The translations under genes and the position numbers were made by a program. A DNA stretch of 64,000 bases from UBA6022 sp038319685. GTDB lineage: Bacteria; Patescibacteriota; Saccharimonadia; Saccharimonadales; Saccharimonadaceae. Where the stretch lies: the NCBI GenBank assembly GCA_038319685.1, contig JBBQDN010000006.1, positions 15,150 through 79,149 of the forward strand. The letters run 5' to 3'. Position 1 is the first letter of the stretch. Each line of letters starts with the position of its first letter. Of this stretch, positions 33,787 through 43,678 are shown piece after piece. Under the pieces are notes generated by a model. The model did not search any database, was not told the DNA's origin, and was given only the letters and a program-made list of their open reading frames with translations.

Positions 33787-35487
33787 TTATTCTCTATCCG
33801 CCTGATTTGCCAAGGCTGTCCGCCCGATTTCGATCAAGTGCTTTTTACGATATTCATCAAAACTATGTTTATTAATACCATGAAGGTGTATAAACATACT
33901 GAGTTTTTCAGATCCAATAAAGTGCGGTAACATCACGTAGCTTGCCCCTAATTTATATAGCTCTGCAGCTTCATTATGGTCCTTTGAATAGCAAATGACG
34001 ACTGCGGTTTTATTATGCTGTCGAACATAACGAACCAGTGACATATTGACCGCGTGATCACTCACGATACTTACTGTCAGTTTTGTTTTTTCGATATCAA
34101 TTTCAGATAGTAGCTCTGGGTCAGTTGCATCACCATACAAATAATCAATACGCTTACGTTCGAGTTCTTCAACCACTTCGGGATCATAGTCAACAACTAC
34201 GAATCGCTGTTTCATGTCTCGAAATGTTTTAAGAAATTGCTGACCACCGTTTTTATACCCAAATAATACCAGTGGAAATGTTTTTGCATGAACTTTATGT
34301 TCCTGGGCATTTTCACGTTCAAAAAAACGGAGATGTTTTTCAAGTTTGACGTAAATCCAGTTATCGTACTGCATGAGGTAGGTTGATGCAGCAATCGTAA
34401 TAATCGCGACCAGCGTAATAACGGCGCTCAACATTCCACCAACAAGTCCAGCCTGGAGTGCAAGAACAACCAAAATAATCGAAAACTCACTTATTTGAGA
34501 TAAATTGATACCGGTTTTAAAACTCGTCCTTTTTGTATATCCCAGTAACCCAAGCGACATCATAACAATAATAGGCTTAATGACAATCGCAACAAATGAC
34601 AGTGCGATTGCGGGTAAAATCGCCTGCTGGATACTGTGAAGTTGCAAACTTTCGCCAAGTGTAATAAAAAACAAAATGATGAAGAAATCTCGCAGAGGTT
34701 TAAGACGAGCGCCAATCTCATGGACATACGGCAATTGCGCCAATGCAACACCGGCAAACAATGCACCAATTTCGACGGAAAATCCAACCATATTAACTAA
34801 TGTCGCAACGCCAAATCCCCACGCTAACGCAAATAAAAACAAAAATTCCTGTGACTTTGCAATAAATTTTGTCAGTTTTGGCAAAATTTTCATACTAACT
34901 AGGCCTAGTACGGTTACAAGAATCACGCCTTTTACTATGAGAAAGCCGATTGCTCCAAGGTTCAATGCTTCACCGCCTTTGCCTGCGGCAACAAACAGTA
35001 ATGCAAACGTCGCGACAATGTCATCTATCAAGATGACACCAATGGCAATCCGTCCGTTGAGTCTTGTTAATTCTTTTTTATCACTCAGTACTTTAGCAAT
35101 AATGATTGTGCTACTAAAAAATAGTGCTAAGCCAATAATTACCGATTCCGTCACAGTAAAATGAAAGGCAACGCCAAGTAGGTACCCCAGTGTCCCAACG
35201 GATACGAATATCGCACCGGCTGTGAGGAATACAGGCTTACCCATTTGTTTGATCACCGTCATGCTTAGTTCAAGACCGATAATAAATAGCAAAAGAGCGA
35301 TGCCAATCTGGCTAAAAGTTTCAAACGAACCTTTTGCTTCGATCAAATTCAAAAAACTAGGTCCAGCAATAATCCCCGTCAAAATATAACTCATAATGAG
35401 CGGCTGTTTTAAAAGTCGCATAATCATCGCAACCGCAGCGGCAACGACAATAACTATCGAAAGCTGCGAAAAAACATCACCCGACAT
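33787..35487 (-). CDS. Kef-type monovalent cation:proton antiporter with TrkA-N domain
   Basis: A 566-residue CPA2-family antiporter. The first 385 residues form about 12-13 membrane helices with family segments such as LLLFIIGLELS and DDIVATFALLF (paired Asp). A cytoplasmic TrkA-N/RCK domain (about 400-525) follows, with a Rossmann start VLFGYKNGGQQF and YGDATDPELL, which would sense nucleotide. Likely role is K+ or Na+ efflux coupled to protons. Its stop is 2 nt before the VIT gene. Confidence 0.92.
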   Translation of the reverse strand: MSGDVFSQLSIVIVVAAAVAMIMRLLKQPLIMSYILTGIIAGPSFLNLIEAKGSFETFSQIGIALLLFIIGLELSMTVIKQMGKPVFLTAGAIFVSVGTLGYLLGVAFHFTVTESVIIGLALFFSSTIIIAKVLSDKKELTRLNGRIAIGVILIDDIVATFALLFVAAGKGGEALNLGAIGFLIVKGVILVTVLGLVSMKILPKLTKFIAKSQEFLFLFALAWGFGVATLVNMVGFSVEIGALFAGVALAQLPYVHEIGARLKPLRDFFIILFFITLGESLQLHSIQQAILPAIALSFVAIVIKPIIVMMSLGLLGYTKRTSFKTGINLSQISEFSIILVVLALQAGLVGGMLSAVITLVAIITIAASTYLMQYDNWIYVKLEKHLRFFERENAQEHKVHAKTFPLVLFGYKNGGQQFLKTFRDMKQRFVVVDYDPEVVEELERKRIDYLYGDATDPELLSEIDIEKTKLTVSIVSDHAVNMSLVRYVRQHNKTAVVICYSKDHNEAAELYKLGASYVMLPHFIGSEKLSMFIHLHGINKHSFDEYRKKHLIEIGRTALANQADRE

Positions 35488-35587
35488 CTTCGTGATTTAC
35501 CTTTTTTATTATAGTGGTGTTTATGTGCGTCATCATTAACCATAAGTGTAACGCATATCAGGCGTTGACGGCAACCCGTGAAATGCC

Positions 35588-36490
35588 CTAGACGGTTGCT
35601 CGACTGGATGCTTTTTGTCGACAAATATCAGTATGAAACAGTAGGTCAGGGTTTTGCTTACATATCAGGCAAATTAACACTAAATCGTTACAATTTGCCC
35701 ATGCACAATTTTCGTAATTATTAGTTGGACCTTCGCAGTGACTGCAGATACCAATTGTTTTGGTATGGTCGCTAAAATCAACGGTCATACGATCGTCAAA
35801 TACACGAAGGCTCCCTTCCCATAATCCATCGTCGCCGTAGGCTTCGCCGTATTTTACAATGCCGCCATCTATCTGATAGACTTCAGAAAAACCACGATTT
35901 TTCATCAAACTTGAGAGGATTTCACAACGAATACCGCCGGTACAATACGTCACAATTGGTTTATCTTTGAGATCGTCATACTTACCGCTTTCGAGTTCGG
36001 CAATAAAATCACGTGAGGTATGTGTGTTTGGCACAACTGCATTTTTAAATTTACCGATAGCCGCTTCGTGGGCATTGCGTCCATCAAAAAAAACCACCTC
36101 ATTACCGCGCTTTTCAACAAGTTCATTTACTTGTTTTGGTTTTAGGTGAATGCCCCCACCAACGACTCCATTTTCGTCAACTCGCAGCTCATCGGCTGCG
36201 TCAAATGCGACTATTTCATCACGAACTTTCACACTCATACGCGGAAAATCTTCCGTTCCACCGTCACTCCATTTAAATACGGTGTTCTTAAAACCCGGGA
36301 ATGCTTTGGTCACTTTGATATATTTTTTGATCATATCCATATCACCACCAACCGTCCCATTAATCCCGTGGGGACTAATAAGTATTCGCCCCCTCAGATC
36401 GAGGCTATCGCAAAGTGTTTTCTGCCATAATTTCATAGCAAGCGTATCTTTGATTGGAGTAAATTTATAATAGAGGATAATCTTTTGCAT
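35588..36490 (-). CDS. trhO: tRNA uridine-34 hydroxylase TrhO (rhodanese domain)
   Basis: A 300-residue TrhO/YceA protein that hydroxylates U34 of certain tRNAs. An N-terminal acylphosphatase-like domain (RGRILISPHGINGTVGG) is followed by the rhodanese domain with the active-site loop VTYCTGGIRCE. The C-terminus has the family's Cys-rich end (ICSHCEGPTNNYENCAWANC). The ATG at 36490 lies 8 nt behind a TATAAT box that overlaps the divergent promoter of the ABC gene. Confidence 0.92.
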   Translation of the reverse strand: MQKIILYYKFTPIKDTLAMKLWQKTLCDSLDLRGRILISPHGINGTVGGDMDMIKKYIKVTKAFPGFKNTVFKWSDGGTEDFPRMSVKVRDEIVAFDAADELRVDENGVVGGGIHLKPKQVNELVEKRGNEVVFFDGRNAHEAAIGKFKNAVVPNTHTSRDFIAELESGKYDDLKDKPIVTYCTGGIRCEILSSLMKNRGFSEVYQIDGGIVKYGEAYGDDGLWEGSLRVFDDRMTVDFSDHTKTIGICSHCEGPTNNYENCAWANCNDLVLICLICKQNPDLLFHTDICRQKASSRATV

Positions 36491-36513
36491 CAACTGCTAT
36501 TATACTATATAAT
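36485..36513 (+). promoter_or_regulatory. Promoter of the plus-strand ABC gene (TTGCAT-17-TATAAT)
   Basis: TTGCAT (36485-36490) and TATAAT (36508-36513) are 17 nt apart. The -35 box overlaps the trhO start codon and the divergent trhO -10 box (36499-36504) lies inside the spacer, so the two promoters probably exclude each other. Confidence 0.7.
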
Positions 36514-36627
36514 TTACCTATTATGATCCGTCAGTTCATTCTGGGATCCGCTATTTCGTGCATGTCAGGACGACCCAGACCAATCACGACATAAACATTC
36601 ATTTATAAAACATTTTTTAGGAGTTCC

Positions 36628-38376
36628 ATGCAAAAACATATTTTTTCATTGTTTATACAAAGTGCCATGAAATATCCCGGCCGAACATTAACAGCACTGG
36701 TCGGTGCGTCAACCGCATCAATCACTGGTAATTTTCTCGGACCACTTGTTATTGCCCAGCTACTCAACCAACTACAGTCCGGCTCGATTACATTGGCGAG
36801 CTCGTGGCCATTAATCGGATTATTCGCCTTGGCACAACTATATGGTGAAATTATCGGCTGGCGTACGGTACTGTATTGTACCTGGACTATGGAAACAGCA
36901 GCCCAACGAGATCTCTATAAGAAGATTTTTACGGCTTTGACCGAACAAAGCCTCACGTTTCATTCCAACCGTTTTGGTGGCGCACTCGTATCGCAAACAA
37001 CCAAACTCATTGGATCATTTGAAAAATTCTGGGATACTGTTTTCTTCATGTTCACGCCCGCCGTGTCTGGCATGATCGCCGCAATTACGATTATGAGCTT
37101 TCTGTTCTGGCAGTATGCTATCGTTCTGGCTATCATCTGTGTGATTTTTATCATCACTGTCGTCGTTGGATCGCGATTCTTGATGAACCGTAACCGCGAA
37201 GAAGCCCAAGCTGCAACCGCAAACAATGCCTATGTTGCCGACGCAGTCACAAATGTCGTTACTATTAAATCACACGGTCACGAATCAGAGGAACTTGACC
37301 GACTCATTGAAAAAACCGGTATGTGGCGTGAAAAAAGCCTATCGGCTATGCGCGGATTTCTTGTCGTCAGCGGAACATACGCCGCACTTATGACGACACT
37401 TAATATTATTGCGGTCATTGCCGCCATATGGGCAGCCGAACATCACATACTATCGGCTGGGCTCGTCTATCTAGCAATCACCTATACTTTTACCGTGTCT
37501 CGCTATTTGTGGGACATGAACAATATCATGCGTACTTATTACCGCATCATGGGTGATGCGCACGACATGACCGCAATACTACGACTGACGCCCGAAGTTG
37601 TCGATCGATCGACAGAACAATTAATAGTCACCCGCGGATCCGTCGAATTTCGCGATAGTACATTCACTCACGATGAAAACTCTGACCCATTATTCAATAA
37701 TTTCTCACTCCGAATTGAAAGCGGTGAACGTATTGGGCTTGTTGGACATTCTGGCAGCGGCAAAACAACGATGACACGATTATTGCTTCGATTTGCTGAC
37801 CTTGATAGTGGAACAATTATGATTGATGGACAAGATATCGCCAAAGTATCACAGGAATCACTGCGTAAAGCAATCGCATATGTTCCCCAGGAACCGATGC
37901 TGTTTCATCGCACACTACGTGACAATATCGCCTATGGCAAACCGGATGCAACCGAAGCTGAAATTATCAAAGCCGCTACCCAAGCGAATGCTCTTGAGTT
38001 CATTAACAGTTTGCCGCAAGGATTCGATACGATGGTTGGTGAACGCGGTGTCAAACTATCTGGCGGCCAGAGGCAACGTGTTGCGATCGCGCGCGCCATC
38101 CTCAAAGATGCACCAATACTACTCCTCGACGAAGCGACAAGTGCGCTTGATAGCGAAAGTGAAAAATTGATTCAAGACGCCCTAGGCGAACTCATGAAAA
38201 ATCGTACGAGCATCGTTATCGCACATCGGCTGTCGACCATCGCAAAGCTTGATCGCATTATCGTGCTTGATCATGGATCGATAAAAGAGCAGGGCCCGCA
38301 CGCTGAATTGATTAAAAAGAATGGTATCTACGCTAAACTTTGGTCACATCAATCCGGCGGATTCATCGAACAATAA
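36628..38376 (+). CDS. ABC exporter, fused permease and ATPase
   Basis: A 582-residue half-transporter: six-helix membrane domain (about 15-310) and an ATPase with Walker A GHSGSGKTT, signature KLSGGQRQRVAIAR, Walker B ILLLDEATSALD and switch His IAHRLST. It resembles the product of the minus-strand gene at 12181 (both end in a QxxGFI tail). AGGAG stands 5 nt before the ATG, behind an untranslated leader of about 105 nt. Substrate is unknown. Confidence 0.92.
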   Translation: MQKHIFSLFIQSAMKYPGRTLTALVGASTASITGNFLGPLVIAQLLNQLQSGSITLASSWPLIGLFALAQLYGEIIGWRTVLYCTWTMETAAQRDLYKKIFTALTEQSLTFHSNRFGGALVSQTTKLIGSFEKFWDTVFFMFTPAVSGMIAAITIMSFLFWQYAIVLAIICVIFIITVVVGSRFLMNRNREEAQAATANNAYVADAVTNVVTIKSHGHESEELDRLIEKTGMWREKSLSAMRGFLVVSGTYAALMTTLNIIAVIAAIWAAEHHILSAGLVYLAITYTFTVSRYLWDMNNIMRTYYRIMGDAHDMTAILRLTPEVVDRSTEQLIVTRGSVEFRDSTFTHDENSDPLFNNFSLRIESGERIGLVGHSGSGKTTMTRLLLRFADLDSGTIMIDGQDIAKVSQESLRKAIAYVPQEPMLFHRTLRDNIAYGKPDATEAEIIKAATQANALEFINSLPQGFDTMVGERGVKLSGGQRQRVAIARAILKDAPILLLDEATSALDSESEKLIQDALGELMKNRTSIVIAHRLSTIAKLDRIIVLDHGSIKEQGPHAELIKKNGIYAKLWSHQSGGFIEQ

Positions 38377-38379
38377 ATA

Positions 38380-38412
38380 AAATACCCCGCAGAACTTCGC
38401 GGGGTATTTTTA
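38380..38412. terminator. Bidirectional terminator between the ABC gene and rplY
   Basis: AAATACCCCGC and GCGGGGTATTT pair around an 8-nt loop, with A and T runs on both sides. Confidence 0.9.
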
Positions 38413-38424
38413 TGGTCGAGATGA

Positions 38425-39117
38425 CTACTTTTTGTCTTCTTTTTTCGCATCAACAGCTTCTTCGGTAGCAGCTTCCTGTGTACCATTTTCAGCCTCTACT
38501 TCTGATTCGTCTTCGGCATCACCACCAGCAGCTTCGTTAGCAGCCTGAAGCGCACCTGGTTCGTAGACATTTGCAATCACAAGGTCAAGGTCTTGTTCGT
38601 GATCGGCAAATTCAACACCATCAGGAAGAGTAATGTCAGCAAGAGTTAATTTATCTTCAGTTGTTGTGAGTCCCAAAATAGATATTTCAAGTGATTCTGG
38701 CAAGTTCGCTGGGATTGCGCGTATTTCAACGTGTTCAATCGCCTGCAACACAACCAGTCCAGCACGTTCTGCCGCGCTTTCAGTCTGACCAGTCAAGTGA
38801 ATTGGCACTTCGGTGACAATCTTCTCATTCTGTTTGATAGTGTGGAATGCAATGTGGCGAACGTGATGTTTGATTGGATCAAAATCAATGTCTTTGATGA
38901 TCGCAAGTTTCTTTTTGCCACCGATCACTAGGTGTACTGGTGTGTGCTTACCAGCCTGATGAGCAACTTTGGTTGTTTCAACAAGTAATGACTGGGTTGA
39001 AATTGGATCAGCACTGCCACCATAGACAACACTCGGCACAAGACCGTCGGCACGTAATTTAGCAACTTTTTTGCCCTGAACAGTTCGTTCATCGAGCTTT
39101 AGGGTAATATCGTTCAT
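38425..39117 (-). CDS. rplY: Ribosomal protein bL25 (Ctc form)
   Basis: A 230-residue bL25/Ctc protein that binds 5S rRNA in the large ribosomal subunit. The N-terminal L25 domain (LKLDERTVQGKKVAKLRADG, then LVPSVVYGG) is followed by the TL5/Ctc domain (HLTGQTESAAERAGLVV) and an acidic Ala/Glu-rich tail of about 40 residues. The ATG at 39117 is chosen because AGGAG lies 6 nt upstream and the family begins there; a 15-codon longer frame exists. A TATAAT box lies upstream at about 39143. Confidence 0.93.
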   Translation of the reverse strand: MNDITLKLDERTVQGKKVAKLRADGLVPSVVYGGSADPISTQSLLVETTKVAHQAGKHTPVHLVIGGKKKLAIIKDIDFDPIKHHVRHIAFHTIKQNEKIVTEVPIHLTGQTESAAERAGLVVLQAIEHVEIRAIPANLPESLEISILGLTTTEDKLTLADITLPDGVEFADHEQDLDLVIANVYEPGALQAANEAAGGDAEDESEVEAENGTQEAATEEAVDAKKEDKK

Positions 39118-39182
39118 GTTTCTCCTCTTACAATATGCATCTATTATACCACCCCGGGGCATAACATGCTAAGATAAGAGGA

Positions 39183-39878
39183 ATGATACCTGGATTTGAT
39201 CTCACACAATTTGCGGGTACGGCCGGCCCATTGGTCGTCGTTTTAATTCTTGCAGCCATTATTTTTGCTGAGTCAGGTCTGCTGATTGGTTTTTTTCTTC
39301 CCGGTGACACTATCCTCTTTAGTGCAGGATTCCTTGTCTATGGAGGCATTTTGCAATTCGACATTCACCTTCTCGTCTTGATACTATTCATCGCTGCAGT
39401 ACTTGGTGATAGTGTCGGCTACTTATTTGGTCGTCGTGTTGGACGAAAAATATTCAAACGTCCTGATTCCATTTTATTCCGTCAAGAAAACATGGAACGA
39501 GCAGAAGCATTTTACCAAAAACATGGTGGTAAAACAATTATCATCGCCAGGTTTGTTCCGATTGTTCGCACGTTTGCGCCGATCATCGCCGGTGTTGGTA
39601 ATATGAGCTACAAAACATTCCTGCTATTCAATATGATTGGTGCTGGACTGTGGGCGGTCGGTGTTACCTATGCTGGATATTTTGCAGGTGGCTGGCTAGA
39701 AAGTGTTGGAATTACTCCCGAAAGCATCGATAAAATTATTTTGCCTGTCATTATTCTCGTCATTCTACTCTCACTCTTACCGGCCCTCTACCACCTATTC
39801 AAAGACAAAAAACAACGTGATGATATGTGGACCGCATCAAAACGACAAATCGATATACTCTTTCGACGAAAAAAATAG
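39183..39878 (+). CDS. DedA/VTT-family membrane protein
   Basis: A 231-residue DedA protein. Diagnostic segments are FFLPGDTILFSAGFL, the glycine motif GDSVGYLFGRRVGRK and the FARFVPIVRTFAPIIAGVG-type stretch (here IIARFVPIVRTFAPIIAG). Five or so membrane segments are present. Members act in membrane homeostasis, some as undecaprenyl-phosphate flippases. AGAGGA lies directly before the ATG. Confidence 0.92.
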   Translation: MIPGFDLTQFAGTAGPLVVVLILAAIIFAESGLLIGFFLPGDTILFSAGFLVYGGILQFDIHLLVLILFIAAVLGDSVGYLFGRRVGRKIFKRPDSILFRQENMERAEAFYQKHGGKTIIIARFVPIVRTFAPIIAGVGNMSYKTFLLFNMIGAGLWAVGVTYAGYFAGGWLESVGITPESIDKIILPVIILVILLSLLPALYHLFKDKKQRDDMWTASKRQIDILFRRKK

Positions 39879-39882
39879 TTTC

Positions 39883-40437
39883 TTAGTTCGTACAGACAAA
39901 AACATATGCCGGCGGAATATTTCGATATTCACGAGTGATCATAATATCGGTAAAAAAACCATGCATAAAATTCTTTTTGAGTAACGTGTATTGAAATGTC
40001 ACAAACGTGCCTTTAGCTGCCAACAGGCGTGCGGTGTCGGTAAGAATCCTATGCGAAACGTGGGGCGGTAGTGCTGCAAATGGCAATCCTGAAATAATAT
40101 AATCAACTTTTTTTATTCCATGACTGCGAATAATTGATTCAATATTTTCAGCAGAATCATGCACCAGTATGACGTTTTTATGCTGGGCATACTTTTGATA
40201 TAGGACATTATAAAATGCAGTATTCTGTTCGATAATAACAAGTTTCGTAGCTGGGCGCTTACGAGCGATGAGTTCCGCAGTAAACACGCCCGTACCAGGC
40301 CCGTATTCAACAATGACATTCGTTTTCGCAAAATCAATCGACCGCACCATTTTACGTGCCAAAAAACGTGAACTTGGAGCAATCGCTCCGACAGTCCGAA
40401 CATTTTTTATATATTGGCCAAAAAAGATTCGTATCAC
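39883..40437 (-). CDS. Phospholipid-type SAM-dependent methyltransferase
   Basis: A 184-residue class I methyltransferase. The N-terminal VGAIAPSSRFLARKMV is typical of PmtA-type phospholipid N-methyltransferases and their rRNA-methyltransferase-like relatives. Motif I is VIVEYGPGTGVFT; motif IV is DYIISGLPFAAL. The substrate is inferred from similarity only. Its start is 11 bp downstream of the uvrA stop on the same strand, so it is probably co-transcribed. Confidence 0.8.
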   Translation of the reverse strand: MIRIFFGQYIKNVRTVGAIAPSSRFLARKMVRSIDFAKTNVIVEYGPGTGVFTAELIARKRPATKLVIIEQNTAFYNVLYQKYAQHKNVILVHDSAENIESIIRSHGIKKVDYIISGLPFAALPPHVSHRILTDTARLLAAKGTFVTFQYTLLKKNFMHGFFTDIMITREYRNIPPAYVFVCTN

Positions 40438-40447
40438 ACTGTTTATT

Positions 40448-43261
40448 CTACAGCATTGCCTTAAGATAACTACCGGTAAATGATTCTTTTACCTTACTGA
40501 TTTCTTCTGGTGTTCCCTGAGCAACCACCATACCACCAGCCATACCACCCTCAGGACCCATATCGATCACATGGTCAGCGGATTTAATGACATCAAGATT
40601 ATGCTCAATAATCACCATACTATTGCCGCCTTCAACAAGTTTTTGTAAAATCCCGAGCAACCGTTTGACATCAGCGCTGTGCAGACCGGTCGTTGGTTCA
40701 TCCAAAATATAAAGAGTCTTACCTGTGGCGCGTCGCGACAGTTCTGACGCAAGCTTGATGCGCTGTGCTTCACCACCGCTGAATGTTGTTGCAGGCTGAC
40801 CTAGACGAATATAGCCCAGTCCAACATCTACCAGTGTGTTAAGTTTACGAGCAATCGCCGGGACGTTTTCAAAAAATTCAGCCGACTGTTCAACAGTCAT
40901 CTCAAGCACATCACTAATTGTCTTTCCTTTGAATTTAATTTCAAGGGCTTCGCGGTTGTAACGTTTACCTTTACAAATATCACAGGTGACGTACACATCA
41001 GGCAGAAAGTGCATTTCGATTTTAATCATGCCGTCGCCTTGACAATTTTCACAGCGACCACCTTTCACATTAAAGCTAAATCGGCCGGATTTATACCCAC
41101 GAATATTCGATTCTGGCGTCGCGGCAAAAAGATCACGAATAGGTGTAAATACACCCGTGTACGTTGCTGGGTTAGAACGTGGCGTCCGACCGATAGCTGA
41201 TTGGTCAATCACAATCACTTTGTCTAAATGATTGATACCTTCGATATTCTCATGTGCGCCTGGAACTTCGTGCGAGCGGTGCAACCTAGCAGCCAGTTCT
41301 TTGGCCAAAATATCGTTCACAAGCGTTGATTTACCGGACCCGCTGACACCACTAATAACCGTCATAATGCCGAGTGGAAACGCAACATCAATGTTTTTGA
41401 GGTTATTCTCACGGGCCCCACGAATCATCAGTTGACGATCAATTTGCCTAGCACGGCGCTTTTTCGGAACTTCAATTTTTTCAGCACCAGATAAATAACG
41501 TCCCGTGATACTGTTCGGGTTTTTTGCGACTTCATCCGGAGTACCAGCAGCAACGACCTGACCGCCAGCCACACCAGCACCAGGACCAATATCGAGCAAA
41601 TAATCGGCATGACGGATCGTATCTTCGTCGTGTTCGACAACAAGTACGGTATTGCCCAAATCACGAAGATGCTTGAGTGTTCCGATCAAACGATCGTTAT
41701 CTCGCTGGTGCAACCCAATTGACGGTTCGTCGAGTACATACAGTACTCCCTGTAGCCCAGACCCAATCTGCGTTGCCAGTCGAATGCGCTGTGCCTCACC
41801 GCCCGATAATGTATTCGCAGCCCTGGCAAGTTCCAGGTAATTAAGACCAACATTGCTCATGAATCCCAGTCGAGCATTAATTTCTTTCATGATCTGCTCG
41901 GCAATAAACTGTTCTTGATCGTTTAACTTCAAAGTGTTTTTGAAAAGATCAAGTGCGTCGTCAACCCCTAAATTACAGATGTCCATAATACTCAGACCGT
42001 GCACAGTCACTGCTAAAACAACCGGTTTAAGCCGCGCACCTTTACAGGCATGGCATTCCCGTTCACGCATGAAACGCTCGATGTCTTTACGCATAAATTC
42101 ACTATCTGTTTCCTTGTGACGTCGTTCAAGGTTGGGAATCACACCTTCGTAAACCGATTCGTACGATCGTCCACTCCCTAAATTAACACTATATTTTTGG
42201 TCGCCAGTACCATACAATATTTTATCAAAATCATCTTTTGTCAGTTGTCCAGTCGGAACTTTCAAACTAAATCCGTGGGCTTTTGAAACCTCTACGAGTC
42301 GTTTCATGTACCACGCGTCACTGTTCACGCGGTTATACGGTCGAATTGCACCCTCAGCAATTGATAGATTTGGGTTAAACACAAGATCTGGATCAACTTC
42401 AAGCCTACTCCCGAGTCCCGTACAAACAGGACATGCCCCTTGTGGTGTATTATAACTAAATAGCCGAGGTTCAAGTTCTGGAATTTCTTCGTTGGGATGA
42501 TCCACACAGGCGTAACGCTGTGAAAAAATATCAACTTTATCGCTTTCAACGCTCAGTACTTCGACAATTCCTGCCGCCAGATCAAGCGCCTGTTCGACCG
42601 ACTGGGTCACGCGACCACTGACTTCAGCGCTCATCGCGATACGATCAACAACAATTTCAATATCATGTTTGTAATTTTTTTCAAGTTCCGGGAACTCATC
42701 AAGTGCATACACAACTCCATCAACGCGCGCTCTGGCAAAACCAAGCCGACGATACTGTTCAGGAATATGGGCAAATTCACCTTTTTTACTTTTGACAATT
42801 GGGGCCAAAATCATCAGCCTAGTACCTGCTTCGTACTTCAAAATTTCATCAATAATCGCTTGTGGTGTTCGACGCTGGACTTCACTGCCATCAATCGGAC
42901 AATGGGGTACACCAATACGAGCAAATAATAGACGCAGATAATCATAGATTTCCGTAACGGTTGCCACAGTTGAACGGGGATTTCGACTCGTCGATTTTTG
43001 GTCAATCGAAATAGCCGGACTCAGCCCATCGATTTGGTCAACATCTGGTTTATCCATCGTCCCTAGGAATTGCCGGGCGTAACTACTTAGACTTTCGACA
43101 TATCGGCGTTGTCCTTCGGCATAAATCGTGTCAAATGCCAGTGACGATTTACCAGAACCAGACAGTCCCGTAATCACCACTAATTTATCGCGAGGAATCT
43201 CGACGCTAATATTTTTTAGGTTGTGCTCACGCGCACCAATAACACGAATAACCTCTGACAT
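40448..43261 (-). CDS. uvrA: Excinuclease subunit UvrA
   Basis: A 937-residue UvrA, the damage-recognition ATPase of nucleotide excision repair. It has two ABC ATPase halves (Walker A GLSGSGKSS near residue 31 and GVSGSGKST near 633; signatures LSGGEAQRIRLA and FSGGEAQRIKLA). The zinc modules are retained (CHACKGARLKP; CENCQGDGMIK with CDICKGKRYN), in contrast to the metal-site losses in UvrC and LigA here. TATAAT ends 8 nt before the ATG. uvrC lies about 8 kb away. Confidence 0.97.
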   Translation of the reverse strand: MSEVIRVIGAREHNLKNISVEIPRDKLVVITGLSGSGKSSLAFDTIYAEGQRRYVESLSSYARQFLGTMDKPDVDQIDGLSPAISIDQKSTSRNPRSTVATVTEIYDYLRLLFARIGVPHCPIDGSEVQRRTPQAIIDEILKYEAGTRLMILAPIVKSKKGEFAHIPEQYRRLGFARARVDGVVYALDEFPELEKNYKHDIEIVVDRIAMSAEVSGRVTQSVEQALDLAAGIVEVLSVESDKVDIFSQRYACVDHPNEEIPELEPRLFSYNTPQGACPVCTGLGSRLEVDPDLVFNPNLSIAEGAIRPYNRVNSDAWYMKRLVEVSKAHGFSLKVPTGQLTKDDFDKILYGTGDQKYSVNLGSGRSYESVYEGVIPNLERRHKETDSEFMRKDIERFMRERECHACKGARLKPVVLAVTVHGLSIMDICNLGVDDALDLFKNTLKLNDQEQFIAEQIMKEINARLGFMSNVGLNYLELARAANTLSGGEAQRIRLATQIGSGLQGVLYVLDEPSIGLHQRDNDRLIGTLKHLRDLGNTVLVVEHDEDTIRHADYLLDIGPGAGVAGGQVVAAGTPDEVAKNPNSITGRYLSGAEKIEVPKKRRARQIDRQLMIRGARENNLKNIDVAFPLGIMTVISGVSGSGKSTLVNDILAKELAARLHRSHEVPGAHENIEGINHLDKVIVIDQSAIGRTPRSNPATYTGVFTPIRDLFAATPESNIRGYKSGRFSFNVKGGRCENCQGDGMIKIEMHFLPDVYVTCDICKGKRYNREALEIKFKGKTISDVLEMTVEQSAEFFENVPAIARKLNTLVDVGLGYIRLGQPATTFSGGEAQRIKLASELSRRATGKTLYILDEPTTGLHSADVKRLLGILQKLVEGGNSMVIIEHNLDVIKSADHVIDMGPEGGMAGGMVVAQGTPEEISKVKESFTGSYLKAML

Positions 43262-43326
43262 AACGATTTATTATACCACGAAAACACACTCGGCCGCGAG
43301 CCCTATTATGATCATAGTGCTTATCG

Positions 43327-43355
43327 TTGCGTCCAGTCGGACTGACTGGTATATT
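43327..43355 (+). promoter_or_regulatory. Promoter of the 96-residue membrane protein (TTGCGT-17-TATATT)
   Basis: TTGCGT (43327-43332) and TATATT (43350-43355) are separated by 17 nt; the gene with its AAAAGGA site starts about 33 nt later. Confidence 0.6.
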
Positions 43356-43387
43356 CATAGGAAGCTAAATATAAAAAGGACACTAAT

Positions 43388-43678
43388 ATGCGAAAAGTTG
43401 TTGTGTGGTTACTGATCGGTATATTCATTGTCCTTGTTTTGGGTGAATCGGGCATTCTGACGTCACTTTTGATGTTTCTGCTTGTTGGTGCTATTCCTGG
43501 AACTGGCTATGCCGTCCCGGCTGGTGTCATGTTACTTGTCATGACGATCAGCGCATGGTTTGTACTGCTTCAATTTGCCGCTTTCAAGCTTTTCCGTAGC
43601 TGGTCACTGCGCCGGCTTACTGAACAGCACCAAATAACAAAAAAACGCATGCCTCGTCGGCGTTACAGCCAAATCTAG
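43388..43678 (+). CDS. Small two- to three-helix membrane protein
   Basis: A 96-residue hypothetical protein with hydrophobic segments at about residues 5-20, 25-40 and 43-65 and a basic C-terminal tail (WSLRRLTEQHQITKKRMPRR). The segment VGAIPGTGYAVPAGVMLLV is Gly/Pro-rich. AAAAAGGA precedes the ATG. It overlaps the 3' end of sbcB by 4 nt on the opposite strand. No family recognised. Confidence 0.72.
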   Translation: MRKVVVWLLIGIFIVLVLGESGILTSLLMFLLVGAIPGTGYAVPAGVMLLVMTISAWFVLLQFAAFKLFRSWSLRRLTEQHQITKKRMPRRRYSQI

